Positions 41,917-50,858 of a DNA stretch of 64,000 bases are shown piece by piece; the first letter of the stretch is position 1; each line of letters starts with the position of its first letter. The notes beneath the pieces are model-generated. The model worked only from the letters and a program-made list of their open reading frames with translations, was not told where the DNA came from and made no database searches. A program made the position numbers and the translations under genes. Origin of the DNA: Candidatus Methanoperedens sp. GTDB taxonomy: Archaea; Halobacteriota; Methanosarcinia; Methanosarcinales; Methanoperedenaceae. Location: contig JAPZAS010000036.1 of the NCBI GenBank assembly GCA_027460525.1, positions 1 to 64,000 on the forward strand, in the 5' to 3' direction.

Positions 41917-42519
41917 TTACTTACTTAGAAATTCCTTAACTACCGATTCAACTTCCTGTGCTACAACTTTAAATTCCCTTCCCGCATCTATTACAACGAA
42001 CCTTTTCGGCTCCCTTTTCGCGAGTGCCAAAAAATTCTCCTGCACCTTTTTCAGGAACTCGATTTTTTCAAACTTTGTATGGTTCCCCCGAACACCGCAA
42101 CGCGAAACCGCAACACCTGGGTCTATTGTAAGCAGGACGGTCAGATCCGGAACAATCGTCCAGCCTTTATGAATTTTTTGTATCCATTCCATCGGATCAT
42201 CGAAAAGACTTGAAAGCGTGGCGCCCTGATAGGCATACCTGCTGTCAGAATACCTGTCTGAGATTACTATTTTTCCTTCTTCGAGAGCGGGTCTGATTAC
42301 TTTGGCTATATGCTCCGCATGGTCGGCTACAAATAGAAACAGCTCAGCCAGAGGGTCAGCCTCAGAGCCTATTGATTTTTTAACTGCCTTTCCAATCCAG
42401 CTTTGGGTTGGCTCCTTTGTAAAAACAGCTTCAGTGAATTTAGTTTTCAGCATTTTTGCAATGCTGGTTTTTCCTGTCCCGTCAATTCCTTCAAGAGTGA
42501 TTAGTTTTCCTTTTGACAT
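41917..42519 (-). CDS. tmk: Thymidylate kinase
   Basis: A 200-residue P-loop kinase phosphorylating dTMP to dTDP. The Walker A loop is ITLEGIDGTGKTSIAKML. The DR(Y/H) motif appears as VISDRYSDSRYAYQGATL, and TVLLTIDPGVAVSRC corresponds to the conserved D-P-x2-(A/S)-x2-R segment before the lid. Length is normal. The gene is monocistronic, convergent with vapC. Confidence 0.94.
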   Translation of the reverse strand: MSKGKLITLEGIDGTGKTSIAKMLKTKFTEAVFTKEPTQSWIGKAVKKSIGSEADPLAELFLFVADHAEHIAKVIRPALEEGKIVISDRYSDSRYAYQGATLSSLFDDPMEWIQKIHKGWTIVPDLTVLLTIDPGVAVSRCGVRGNHTKFEKIEFLKKVQENFLALAKREPKRFVVIDAGREFKVVAQEVESVVKEFLSK

Positions 42520-42622
42520 TCTGGCTATATATCGCAGTTTTAATGAAAAAGCTTATCCATTTTCCAAATAGTTTTAATTGTAATAGATTAAGTGAGATTA
42601 AAGCTTTAAAGATGCTGGTAAA

Positions 42623-42955
42623 ATGAAGAAAAAAATTCCTCAAACAATAAAAACAATTTTAGCTGAAGCCAAAAAGCGCCTTAAGCAAATCTACGGAGAT
42701 AAACTAAAAGATATTATTTTATATGGTTCCTATGCCCGTGGAGATTTTACTGAGGGTTCGGATATAGATATTATAATTCTTTTAGAAGATATGAAAGAAC
42801 CAATCGCCGAGCGCAAAAAATATTTCGATGCAATTTGGGAATTAGATCTGAAATACGATACGCTGATTTCTATAATCCCGTTCAAGGAGGAAGAATACAG
42901 AACGAGAAGATTACCGCTTATACTCAATGCAAAAAGAGAAGGATTTTCTTTATGA
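42623..42955 (+). CDS. MNT-type minimal nucleotidyltransferase (orphan MntA-like)
   Basis: A 110-residue minimal nucleotidyltransferase with the polymerase-beta signature ILYGSYARGDFTEGSDIDIII (G35-S36 ... D47-x-D49). Proteins of this kind are MntA antitoxins that AMPylate HepT toxins, or stand-alone transferases. No HEPN gene is adjacent: the next gene is yjbQ-like, 15 bp downstream, and the previous is tmk on the other strand. It is therefore either an orphan antitoxin or has another target. Confidence 0.85.
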   Translation: MKKKIPQTIKTILAEAKKRLKQIYGDKLKDIILYGSYARGDFTEGSDIDIIILLEDMKEPIAERKKYFDAIWELDLKYDTLISIIPFKEEEYRTRRLPLILNAKREGFSL

Positions 42956-42970
42956 ACGAGGGAAATATCT

Positions 42971-43384
42971 ATGGACATCAAGACCACAGCCCGCACTGAA
43001 CTCATCGAGATAACCGACCGAGTACGCGCAATAGTAAAAGAAAGCGGCGCAAAAGACGGCATCTGCGTCATCTCTACGCGTCACACCACAAGCGGGATAA
43101 TAGTTAACGAGAACGAGCGCGGGTTAAGAAGCGATATACTGGCGATGTTAGAAACGCTTGTCCCTGAGAATAGAAATTACGCCCACAACCAGATAGACAA
43201 TAATGCCGATTCGCATCTTAGAGCAGTCCTTCTTGGCAATAGTGAGATTATACCAGTTGAAGATGGACATCTCATTCTCGGAACGTGGCAGAGTATATTC
43301 TTTGTGGAACTCGATGGACCGAGAAACCGCAGCGTGAATGTAAAAATAATAGGGGGTTTGATGAACCCATCTAAAAATGAATGA
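42971..43384 (+). CDS. YjbQ/UPF0047 family protein
   Basis: A 137-residue protein of the UPF0047 family. ISTRHTTSGIIVNENERGLRSDI carries the conserved histidine and asparagine, and DNNADSHLRAVLLGNSEIIPV the second set. GTWQSIFFVELDGPRNRSVNV is the C-terminal signature. Members have weak thiamin-phosphate synthase activity, but their main role is uncertain. Length is typical and it is complete. It starts 15 bp after the nucleotidyltransferase gene. Confidence 0.9.
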   Translation: MDIKTTARTELIEITDRVRAIVKESGAKDGICVISTRHTTSGIIVNENERGLRSDILAMLETLVPENRNYAHNQIDNNADSHLRAVLLGNSEIIPVEDGHLILGTWQSIFFVELDGPRNRSVNVKIIGGLMNPSKNE

Positions 43385-43405
43385 ATAAAATCAGGTTCAT
43401 CAAAG

Positions 43406-44602
43406 CTAGAAAGTATCCAGCTCTCCTCTGGTAATCATCTCTGTAATCTTTGTGATATCCGCCAGCCTCCTGTCTATGATGGCTTCTGACTCTGATTTGA
43501 TGACTTTCATATTCGCACCGTCTTGGGGTATCACCTGGGCGCTGGCAATCAGAGGCTGGTCAATGGGCTTCCCAATCTGTGAAAGGATGCGGATGTACAC
43601 GTCCTCAATCCCTGAAACATTCTCTGCAATATCTTTTGCTATCTGGTTGGAGAGAAGGTTGTACAGCTTGCCTACATGGTTTATCGGGTTCTTGCCGCTT
43701 GTGGCTTCCATGCTCATCGGTCTGTTCGGGGTAATCAGTCCGTTGCACCTGTTCCCCCGCCCTACCGAACCATCATCACCCATCTCGGCTGAAGTCCCCG
43801 TAACTGTGAGATAAACCGAGCCGGTTTTTTCATCATCGCCTGTGTTAACGAATACCTCGACCTCGCGGTCTGTATATTCCGCTGCAAGGTCGCAGATTTT
43901 ATTGCGCAGTTCCTCTTTTATTGAAAAATAGTGGTCCTGGTCATCGATATGTTTTCCTATCATCGCACATGCCACTGTGAGAGTTATGTCATCGTTCTTT
44001 CTCATACCCATAACCTTGATATCAGTTCCAATTGCAGGGATTTCTTTCTTGAAATTCAACACCATCTGCCGCTCGGTGTTATACACAATCTGCTCCACCT
44101 CAGAGAAGGGGGCATGTCCCACGCCAAAAGAAGTATCATTAGCCATAGGAGCTTTTCCGCGTTTGAACACACTCTGGAGGTCGGTTGAGCCCACGCCGAG
44201 TTTGCAGTCGATTATAACATCATGTTCTGAATCGATGTCAGGAAGTGTGGTTCTCAGGTATTGTTTTGCGGCTCTTACTGCCGTGGTGTCGGTTGGGATT
44301 TTTATGCCCTCGAATTCTTTTGTAGCTCTCCCTACAAGGAGAACATAAATCGGTGAAATGAGTTCCCCGCCTTTATATTGCGGGCAGGAACGTCCTGCCA
44401 CAACTTCAACCTGGTCGGTGTTGTGATGAAGCACTGTTCCGCATTTTTTAATATATTCGTTGCACAGCGCCCGGCTTACCGCCTCTGCAAAGCCGTCAGC
44501 CATGCTGTCTGGGTGCCCGACCCCTTTTCTCTCTACAATTTCAATTTCCTGTTTTTCGATTGGAGTTTGTGTGATTTTTTCAACGCGAATATTTCTTGCC
44601 AT
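43406..44602 (-). CDS. mat: S-adenosylmethionine synthetase, archaeal type
   Basis: A 398-residue archaeal methionine adenosyltransferase, making SAM from methionine and ATP. VERKGVGHPDSMADGFAEAVSRAL carries the catalytic histidine-aspartate segment. TSFGVGHAPFSEVEQIV, GDDGSVGRGNRCNGLITPNRPMS and SGKNPINHVGKLYN are the archaeal-specific motifs, distinct from bacterial MetK. Length is normal. The product feeds the radical SAM, Taw1 and Taw2 enzymes encoded in this window. Confidence 0.96.
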   Translation of the reverse strand: MARNIRVEKITQTPIEKQEIEIVERKGVGHPDSMADGFAEAVSRALCNEYIKKCGTVLHHNTDQVEVVAGRSCPQYKGGELISPIYVLLVGRATKEFEGIKIPTDTTAVRAAKQYLRTTLPDIDSEHDVIIDCKLGVGSTDLQSVFKRGKAPMANDTSFGVGHAPFSEVEQIVYNTERQMVLNFKKEIPAIGTDIKVMGMRKNDDITLTVACAMIGKHIDDQDHYFSIKEELRNKICDLAAEYTDREVEVFVNTGDDEKTGSVYLTVTGTSAEMGDDGSVGRGNRCNGLITPNRPMSMEATSGKNPINHVGKLYNLLSNQIAKDIAENVSGIEDVYIRILSQIGKPIDQPLIASAQVIPQDGANMKVIKSESEAIIDRRLADITKITEMITRGELDTF

Positions 44603-44723
44603 TAGATTACCTCAAAGGTTTTTCTCCATTTGATGTCATTTTGTATATAATAACTTTCGGTTTGAGGTAAGTCTATTAATCATCCTTTAATATTATGCGG
44701 ATAAAAGAACCAATTACCAGATA

Positions 44724-45644
44724 ATGACTTCAATCACGGAATCCACCCAAACCCTCCTCAAAAAACATGGCTACCACCTTGCAGGCACTCACGGCGCAGT
44801 AAAAACATGCCTTTGGCTGAATAAAAGCCTGCGCGGCGAAGGAGCTTGCTACAAATCCAGGTTCTACGGGATAACTTCGCACCGCTGCATCCAGATGACT
44901 CCCATCCTTGCATGCAACCAGAGGTGTCTTCACTGCTGGCGCGCAATTGAGATGCCTGTGGAAGTCCCAGAGGAATTGGATTCGCCTGAAGAAATAGTGA
45001 AGAGCTGCCTTGCTGAGCAGCGCCGTTTAATTTCAGGATACGGCGGCTCAGAATTCATGGATAAGGAGAAGTGGATAGAGGCATTTGCACCAAAGCATGT
45101 AGCAATTTCGCTCTCAGGCGAGTCCACGCTCTATCCGTATCTGCCTGAACTGGTTGATGAGTTCCATAAAAAGGACATGACCACATTTGTGGTAACCAAT
45201 GGTACGAATCCTGATATGGTAGGCAAAATCAAACCCACGCAGCTTTATATCAGCCTCAATGCACCTGATAAAGAAACGTACTTGAAAGTATGCGCTCCAC
45301 TCGGGGATACGTGGGAGAGCATAAAGCAGTCACTGGAAATTATGAAAGATTCAAAAACAAGGACTGCGGTCAGGCTAACCTTGACCAAGGGTATCAATAT
45401 GATGAATCCTGATGGTTTTGCGCATCTGATAGGGACTGCTGAACCTGATTATGTGGAGCTGAAAGCTTACATGCACCTTGGCTTTTCAAGAAAGCGTTTG
45501 TCTTTGAACAACATGCCCTCCCATGAAGAAGTGCTGGATTTTTCAGGAAAGGTAGCACAAGCCCTCGGTTACTGCATCGCTGATGAATCCAGGAATAGCC
45601 GGGTAGTACTCCTTTCAAAAGACGGGATAAGGCATGGTATATGA
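44724..45644 (+). CDS. taw1: 4-demethylwyosine synthase (Taw1/TYW1), radical SAM
   Basis: A 306-residue radical SAM enzyme condensing m1G37 of tRNA(Phe) with pyruvate carbons to form the tricyclic wyosine core. The SAM cluster motif is C64-x3-C68-x2-C71 (ILACNQRCLHCWRA). C29, C42 and C55 have the 13-residue spacing of the second [4Fe-4S] cluster in known Taw1. ISLSGESTLYPYLPEL and FVVTNGTNPDMV are further signatures. With Taw2 at 17.7 kb it supplies two steps of the pathway. It begins a likely run with scpA 42 bp downstream, although scpA has its own TATA box. Confidence 0.95.
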   Translation: MTSITESTQTLLKKHGYHLAGTHGAVKTCLWLNKSLRGEGACYKSRFYGITSHRCIQMTPILACNQRCLHCWRAIEMPVEVPEELDSPEEIVKSCLAEQRRLISGYGGSEFMDKEKWIEAFAPKHVAISLSGESTLYPYLPELVDEFHKKDMTTFVVTNGTNPDMVGKIKPTQLYISLNAPDKETYLKVCAPLGDTWESIKQSLEIMKDSKTRTAVRLTLTKGINMMNPDGFAHLIGTAEPDYVELKAYMHLGFSRKRLSLNNMPSHEEVLDFSGKVAQALGYCIADESRNSRVVLLSKDGIRHGI

Positions 45645-45686
45645 CAAAATCCTTATGTGCTTTTATATGCTTATATCCATGCAAAT

Positions 45687-46379
45687 ATGACTGAAGGAGA
45701 GGCTGAGGTAACTTCCAGTGAAGACATACTGGAAGAACCTATTGAGATTCTGGTGACCCTTGCTAAAAACGGGGAGATCGACCCGTGGAATATCGATATA
45801 GTCGAGGTCACGGATAAGTTTTTACGGCATGTAGAAGAGCTTGAAAAGATGGACCTGCGTGTTTCCGGAAGGACTCTTCTGTACGCAGCCATATTGCTGC
45901 GCATGAAATCCAATATACTTGTGGAAGTGGAAGAGCCGCAAGATATGATAGAAGATGATTCTGTGCAATTTGAAATCACCGATTATCCCGTGCCTGCAAT
46001 GCCTCTTCGCCGCTCATCCAACCGCCCTGTCACACTTGAGGAATTGCTGTCAGAGCTCAAGAAGGCTGAGGCATTAGAAAAGAAAAGGATGGAGCGCTTT
46101 AAAAACAAAACAGAAGAGCGCCGCATCACCATCGAGGAAGTGCTTTCATTTGCCCATGAAGAAGACATTGAAAGCAGGGTTGGGAGAATGAGAGATTTAT
46201 TGAATGAACTCTTTGAGAAACAAAAGTATATAAAATTTTCAGATCTCTCAACTCCGCTTGACAGGACAGGACGTGTAGTGGCTTATCTTGCCCTTCTCTT
46301 CCTTGCCACAAAGAAGGAAATCTGGCTTGAACAGGAAGAACTTTTTGGTGAACTTTACATCAGGAGACAAGCCATATGA
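45687..46379 (+). CDS. scpA: Segregation and condensation protein A (kleisin)
   Basis: A 230-residue kleisin that bridges SMC heads in chromosome condensation. The N-terminal SMC-binding part reads EEPIEILVTLAKNGEIDPWNIDIVEVTDKF, then LRVSGRTLLYAAILLRMKSNIL. The C-terminal winged helix (TGRVVAYLALLFLATKKEIWLEQEELFGELYI) binds the other SMC head. The ATG at 45687 is chosen because a TATA-like ttttatatgc lies about 25 bp upstream. It overlaps scpB by 4 bp. No smc gene lies in the window. Confidence 0.93.
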   Translation: MTEGEAEVTSSEDILEEPIEILVTLAKNGEIDPWNIDIVEVTDKFLRHVEELEKMDLRVSGRTLLYAAILLRMKSNILVEVEEPQDMIEDDSVQFEITDYPVPAMPLRRSSNRPVTLEELLSELKKAEALEKKRMERFKNKTEERRITIEEVLSFAHEEDIESRVGRMRDLLNELFEKQKYIKFSDLSTPLDRTGRVVAYLALLFLATKKEIWLEQEELFGELYIRRQAI

Positions 46380-47470
46380 GTGGTGATAAGGAGATTATAG
46401 AAGCAGCCCTATTTGCATCAGGTGACCCGCTGGATATAGAACAGCTTCGCAGGTTATTAAGGGGAAAGAACGCCAGGGAATTGATCCAGCAGTTGATGGA
46501 TGAGTATGCGCAGCGGGGCAGCGCTATCGAGATAAGGGAGATTGAGGGAAGGTTCGTGATGCAGGTCAAGCCCGAATATGCGGAAAAGGTCAGATCGGTC
46601 GCGCCAAAAGAGCTGCGCTCGCCAGTGCTGCGCACGCTGGCTATGATAGCGTATCACCAGCCTCTCACGGTGGCTGAGCTTGTATACAGGAGGGGGGCTG
46701 CTGCATACGACCATGTAAGGGAACTTGAGGAGAACGGTCTGGTATCAGCCACGCCGCAGGGCAGGACGCGCCTTCTTCAGACAACGACGAGGTTTGCCGA
46801 GTATTTCAACCTCGATTCCACCGAACCTGAGGCCATAAAGCGCAAGATTATAGAACTTGCCCGCGAGCAGAAGATGGGGCTTGATAAGTGGCTCGGGAAG
46901 CAGGGGATTGGCGTCACGGCGATGTATGAATCATTGATGGCACTCTCTGGAATTGAAGAATATGAGGTGATAAATCCGTATACTCCCACGGACGAAACGC
47001 GCGACAGGCTGGCTGAACTGGGCGTGCTTGTGATACCTAAAGGTTATGAAGAGCGAGTGAGAGGATACTTTGACGGAAGGATAATTGAGGTCTCAGGTGC
47101 AACATTTGAGGAACTGATTAATTCGGTTAATATTCTTGCTGAGTACGGCAGTAAAAGGAAAGTCAGGGAGAGTATAGAATACATCTCGGGATTGAAGGAT
47201 GAGTATATAGAAAAAGCCTATGCCATAGGGGCAAAAGTTGCGCCGCAGACTGAAATGGTGTCGCGTATGGTCAGTGAGCTGCGCCTGGGGATTTCCTCGG
47301 ATGGCGTGAAAATTGCGCCTGATTATGGCACGTCAAGTAAAGGCAAAGAGATTGGAAGTGGGGCTGATATTCTTATTCCCACACATAAGAATGCGGAAGT
47401 GGACATTGTTAAAAGGATATGCCAGAGATATGATGCCGTGATCGAGGGATTAAAAAGTGTAAAGAGGTAA
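46376..47470 (+). CDS. scpB: Segregation and condensation protein B with long C-terminal extension
   Basis: A 364-residue protein. Residues 1-180 are ScpB, two winged helices that bind the ScpA linker (KEIIEAALFASGDPLDIEQL, PVLRTLAMIAYHQPLTVAEL, YDHVRELEENGLVSATPQGRT). ScpB proteins are usually about 170-220 residues, so the remaining ~185 residues are an extra domain (VINPYTPTDETRDRLAELGVLVIP ... YFDGRIIEVSGATFEELINSV). That domain is mixed alpha/beta and I cannot assign it. The overlapping start with scpA suggests stoichiometric production. Confidence 0.9.
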   Translation: MSGDKEIIEAALFASGDPLDIEQLRRLLRGKNARELIQQLMDEYAQRGSAIEIREIEGRFVMQVKPEYAEKVRSVAPKELRSPVLRTLAMIAYHQPLTVAELVYRRGAAAYDHVRELEENGLVSATPQGRTRLLQTTTRFAEYFNLDSTEPEAIKRKIIELAREQKMGLDKWLGKQGIGVTAMYESLMALSGIEEYEVINPYTPTDETRDRLAELGVLVIPKGYEERVRGYFDGRIIEVSGATFEELINSVNILAEYGSKRKVRESIEYISGLKDEYIEKAYAIGAKVAPQTEMVSRMVSELRLGISSDGVKIAPDYGTSSKGKEIGSGADILIPTHKNAEVDIVKRICQRYDAVIEGLKSVKR

Positions 47471-47473
47471 ATG

Positions 47474-47776
47474 TTATTCCACTTCGACCTTTATTCCACC
47501 CACATGCGGAACGATAAAGTTGTATATAATAGCTATTATTGCGCTGCCGATGAAACCAAGTATGAAAAACGCTACTGGATAGGCGACTATAGCAAGAACT
47601 CCTATACCCCGTGCCATCATTGCAGATGGCCCGGCATAGTAGGGCGCAAGGCTCATCATGGCTCCGATGAACAGAGCCTCGATAATACCTACAATGAGAC
47701 CAAGCACAGCCTCTATTAATCCTATCGTCAGCGCAAAGGGGATTACCTCTATTTTTTTAATTGTCTTTTGTTCCAT
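47474..47776 (-). CDS. Small archaeal membrane protein
   Basis: A 100-residue protein with a short basic N-terminus (MEQKTIKKIEVIPF) and two or three hydrophobic helices (ALTIGLIEAVLGLIVGIIEALFIGAMM, IGVLAIVAYPVAFFILGFIGSAIIAIIYNF). It ends in VPHVGGIKVEVE. This layout is common to a family of archaeal proteins of unknown function. It is convergent with scpB, their stops three bases apart. No operon partner. Confidence 0.6.
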   Translation of the reverse strand: MEQKTIKKIEVIPFALTIGLIEAVLGLIVGIIEALFIGAMMSLAPYYAGPSAMMARGIGVLAIVAYPVAFFILGFIGSAIIAIIYNFIVPHVGGIKVEVE

Positions 47777-47965
47777 AAAGCTAACCTCATTTCATTAATT
47801 GCAGTGGTCTTTGTATGCACACAAGAAGTCTTCGATGCTCATTTAAAATCCTTTCACCAAAGAATTCCATCTATTACCACCAAGATTTTAAGAAGTTTTG
47901 TCCGTTATATACTTTTGCTTAATTAAATAGTTTGGAATGTGGAGGTCGAGCAGTTCAAGACGTTT
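47777..47965. other. Intergenic DNA without a recognised element
   Basis: About 190 bp between the small membrane protein's start and the 3' end of the FAD reductase, both on the minus strand. I find no convincing open frame, no hairpin with a T-run and no repeat shared with the rest of the window. It should contain the promoter of the membrane-protein gene. Confidence 0.4.
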
Positions 47966-49306
47966 TCACCTGCCTTTCTCCAGTTTCCTCACAGCAAAAT
48001 CCGAAGCCTTATTCAGCACATCATAATTCTCGGCAAGCATGGGGCAGTAAGCCATTTCTGTCTGGCTGAGAGTATAGACGTCTATACCGCATTTTATCGC
48101 AAGAGAGATGACATTTATGCGCGCCCCGGCTCCTTCCCCGACGACCTGACCACCCAGGACTTTTCCTGTTTTCGCATCCGCAATAATCTTGACCGTGATA
48201 TCCTTTGCGCCGGGATAATAATCAGGCTTATTTTTCCCGTGGGCTTTTCCTGAGATTATCTTATATCCAGCAGACTGAGCAAAGAACTCATTAAAACCTG
48301 TAGCTGCAACCTCAAGTTTTCCTATAAGCGAAGCAAAAGTCAAAAGTGCCCCTTCATACGTATCATACCCGCCAGCTGCATTAGTGCCTGCAACCATTCC
48401 CTGCCTGTAAGCCGCTGAGGATAACTGCATAACCGTGGGTCTGTGATCGATAAGACTCACGGTTTCAGTGCAATCCCCGACTGCATAAATCCCTTTGGCA
48501 TTTGTTTCCATCCTTGCATTTGTTTTAATGCCCCATCTTCCAGTTTCAATACCTGCATTTCTTGCCGTGTCAAGGTTTGCTCTTACCCCTGAAGCAAGAA
48601 CCACCATATCCGTTTCGATAATTTCATCCCCGATTGAAACAGATTCAACAGGCGAGCCGTTTACACTGCTGACGGTTTTATTGAATAACAATTTAATCTG
48701 GCTTTCCTCAACCGACTGCTCCACCACCTTTGCCATATCCCTGTCAAGGGCGCGAGGGAAAGCATGAGAAAGCATCTCCACCACAGCAACATCAAGCCCA
48801 TTTTTCCTCAAAGCAGCGGCAATCTCAAGACCTATTGGTCCTGCTCCCACGACCACTGCTTTTTTTGCATTTTTGGCATGCTCTATGATTTTTCGTGCGC
48901 TCTCAATATCATGAAGGACAAAAACCCCTCTATCAATATTTTCTTTTGCACCTTTTATCGAAGGGATGAAAGGCTCAGCACCAGAGGCAATTATGAGCGA
49001 GTCGTATGGAACCGATACAATCTCACATGTTTTCAGGTTCTTTACCACGACCTTTTTCTCAGCAGAATTAATTGCCTGCGCTTCATGCTCCAGCAGTTTT
49101 GTTATTTGCTTATCATCCGGCAGGGAGAATCTAAGGTCATCAAGGCTTACTATGCCTTCTATTGCAAAGGGCATCCCGCAGGGAGAAAACATCTCATAAG
49201 CTCTTTTCTCGATAATTGTGATGGAAGATTTACTGTCAGTTCTTCGTGCAGCCAGGGTGGCTGCAAAACCACCGCTTCCAAGACCTATTATTACTATATT
49301 TGCCAT
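47966..49306 (-). CDS. FAD-dependent pyridine nucleotide-disulfide reductase (CoA-disulfide reductase/NADH oxidase type)
   Basis: A 446-residue flavoprotein. The FAD site is IVIIGLGSGGFAATLAARR. The active-site cysteine is C43 in MFSPCGMPF, as in CoA-disulfide reductases and NADH oxidases. The NAD(P)H site is AVVVGAGPIGLEIAAALRKNG, and a second FAD contact is GIYAVGDCTETVSL. The C-terminal dimerisation domain is present. Substrate may be CoA disulfide, polysulfide or oxygen; the sequence does not choose. It is monocistronic and divergent from the KaiC gene. Confidence 0.9.
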   Translation of the reverse strand: MANIVIIGLGSGGFAATLAARRTDSKSSITIIEKRAYEMFSPCGMPFAIEGIVSLDDLRFSLPDDKQITKLLEHEAQAINSAEKKVVVKNLKTCEIVSVPYDSLIIASGAEPFIPSIKGAKENIDRGVFVLHDIESARKIIEHAKNAKKAVVVGAGPIGLEIAAALRKNGLDVAVVEMLSHAFPRALDRDMAKVVEQSVEESQIKLLFNKTVSSVNGSPVESVSIGDEIIETDMVVLASGVRANLDTARNAGIETGRWGIKTNARMETNAKGIYAVGDCTETVSLIDHRPTVMQLSSAAYRQGMVAGTNAAGGYDTYEGALLTFASLIGKLEVAATGFNEFFAQSAGYKIISGKAHGKNKPDYYPGAKDITVKIIADAKTGKVLGGQVVGEGAGARINVISLAIKCGIDVYTLSQTEMAYCPMLAENYDVLNKASDFAVRKLEKGR

Positions 49307-49425
49307 GCTTGTTCATTAATGCCAAACTAATTATAACTTTTCAATTGTCTCCTGCCTTCTCTACCAAAACTATAAATAATATTCAAAGCATACAAATAAC
49401 TACATAATTACGAGACTAAGGTAAG

Positions 49426-50310
49426 ATGAAGAAGGGTCGGATTTCAACTGGGATATATGGTCTTAATGACCTGATGGGCGGAGGCTTTCGAGAGAACACC
49501 ATCAATATTATCCGTGGAGGGACTGGCGTTGGGAAAACCACCTTTGCATTGCAGTATTCCCTTTTCGGTCTTGATCGAGGGGAAAAGGTGATATACGTTT
49601 CCTTTGAGATGTCGGAGGAACAAATTATCCGTGATTGCACGGACATGGGGTGGGGAGTTATCAAAGATTATATTGAAGACGGAAGTCTAAAAATAATCAA
49701 AGTTTTTGGAGAGAATCTTACTTTTCCATCGCTGGATATTGTGGAGATAGTTAAAAAATCGATAATTGCTTTAAACCCCAGAATAGTAATTGATCCCCTC
49801 ACCTATCTTACCTTTTATTCTGAGAAAGAGAAACGGAAATCCCTGAGCACAATCTTTCAAGAGCTGCGCAAACTGGGAACTGTCGTGATGGTGCTCGAAG
49901 AAGCTGTGGATGGAAACCAGGAAGGCTCTGCAATGCCATTGTATCTTTCAGATACCGTGATACATCTCCAGAACCTGGGTTTTGGTGAAATGTACGATAG
50001 AACATTGAGAATTATGAAGCATCGCGGTTCAAAACACGGAGAGGGGCTTTACCCATATTCCATAGAAAATGGTCTTGGAATTGTGCTCCATGCTTCTGAA
50101 AAACAAATAGAACGAGTGAAATCTAATACTAAATTCGATGAACAGTTTGAAGAGGCAATCGAAAAAACAAAATCTATGGGTGCATTGGGAGAAAAATTGT
50201 CAGCAAAGATAAAGGCTTTGCAGAGGAACTGGACGCATGATAACGATCCATCGCCAATTCTCAAGCTGGTTTTGGAAGAAGAGAAAAAAGGATATGGCAA
50301 AAGAAGTTGA
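49426..50310 (+). CDS. KaiC/Rad55-like RecA-superfamily ATPase
   Basis: A 294-residue single-domain KaiC-like ATPase. TGIYGLNDLMGGGFRENTINII leads to a canonical Walker A, GGTGVGKTT (residues 31-39), and Walker B is PRIVIDPLTYLTF. A paired carboxylate of KaiC type occurs at SFEMSEEQI. The C-terminal 60 residues are helical and may recruit partners. Such archaeal ATPases act in signalling or motility control. Its 3' end overlaps the roadblock gene by 17 bp. A TATA-like ctataaataa near 49369-49378 precedes it. Confidence 0.85.
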   Translation: MKKGRISTGIYGLNDLMGGGFRENTINIIRGGTGVGKTTFALQYSLFGLDRGEKVIYVSFEMSEEQIIRDCTDMGWGVIKDYIEDGSLKIIKVFGENLTFPSLDIVEIVKKSIIALNPRIVIDPLTYLTFYSEKEKRKSLSTIFQELRKLGTVVMVLEEAVDGNQEGSAMPLYLSDTVIHLQNLGFGEMYDRTLRIMKHRGSKHGEGLYPYSIENGLGIVLHASEKQIERVKSNTKFDEQFEEAIEKTKSMGALGEKLSAKIKALQRNWTHDNDPSPILKLVLEEEKKGYGKRS

Positions 50311-50647
50311 AGAAACTCTTGATGGGCTTTATGAAATCGAAGGGGTCGAGGCATGTATACTCTACAGAATAGACGGCATGCCCATATCCATCAGAACCCC
50401 GGGATACAGAGAGCATCTCTTGAAGACCATGTTCTGGCTTGAGAAGCAGATCGGGCATGTGCTCGGGCAGATGAACCGAGAGGGGCTCCAGGAGACCATT
50501 TTTTATTTCAGGAATAACAGGATTCTGATCGCTCCTTCCTCGAAGTCCACTGTGCTGGTTACGATTGCTGAGGCGGAGGCGAACCAGCAGCTTATTTCAC
50601 TGGAAACGCTTCGGGCGACCAAGATTATTGAGGAATGTGTGGCTTAA
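50294..50647 (+). CDS. Roadblock/LC7-domain protein
   Basis: A 117-residue roadblock protein (EVEETLDGLYEIEGVEACILYRIDGMPIS ... GLQETIFYFRNNRILIAPSSKSTVLVTIAEAEANQQ). These dimeric proteins bind and regulate small GTPases or scaffold signalling complexes. The ATG at 50294 has aaaagg upstream and starts inside the KaiC gene (17-bp overlap); an in-frame ATG at 50237 is rejected because it adds a basic segment not seen in the family. It probably partners the KaiC-like ATPase. Confidence 0.88.
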   Translation: MAKEVEETLDGLYEIEGVEACILYRIDGMPISIRTPGYREHLLKTMFWLEKQIGHVLGQMNREGLQETIFYFRNNRILIAPSSKSTVLVTIAEAEANQQLISLETLRATKIIEECVA

Positions 50648-50858
50648 GATACTGGTTGATAGAGAATTATTTAATCAGTCTAATTTAAAATTTGATCAAT
50701 CTATTACATGCGAATAAAGTGAAATCTCTCTTGTGTCTGTCCATAACGAATCTGTCATCATCATCATAAGTTATATATATTCTATTAAACAATATAATTG
50801 AATGTTCAGGACAGATGATAGGGAAGATTTATTGTCAGAATAAAAAAAGGTAGTAAAA

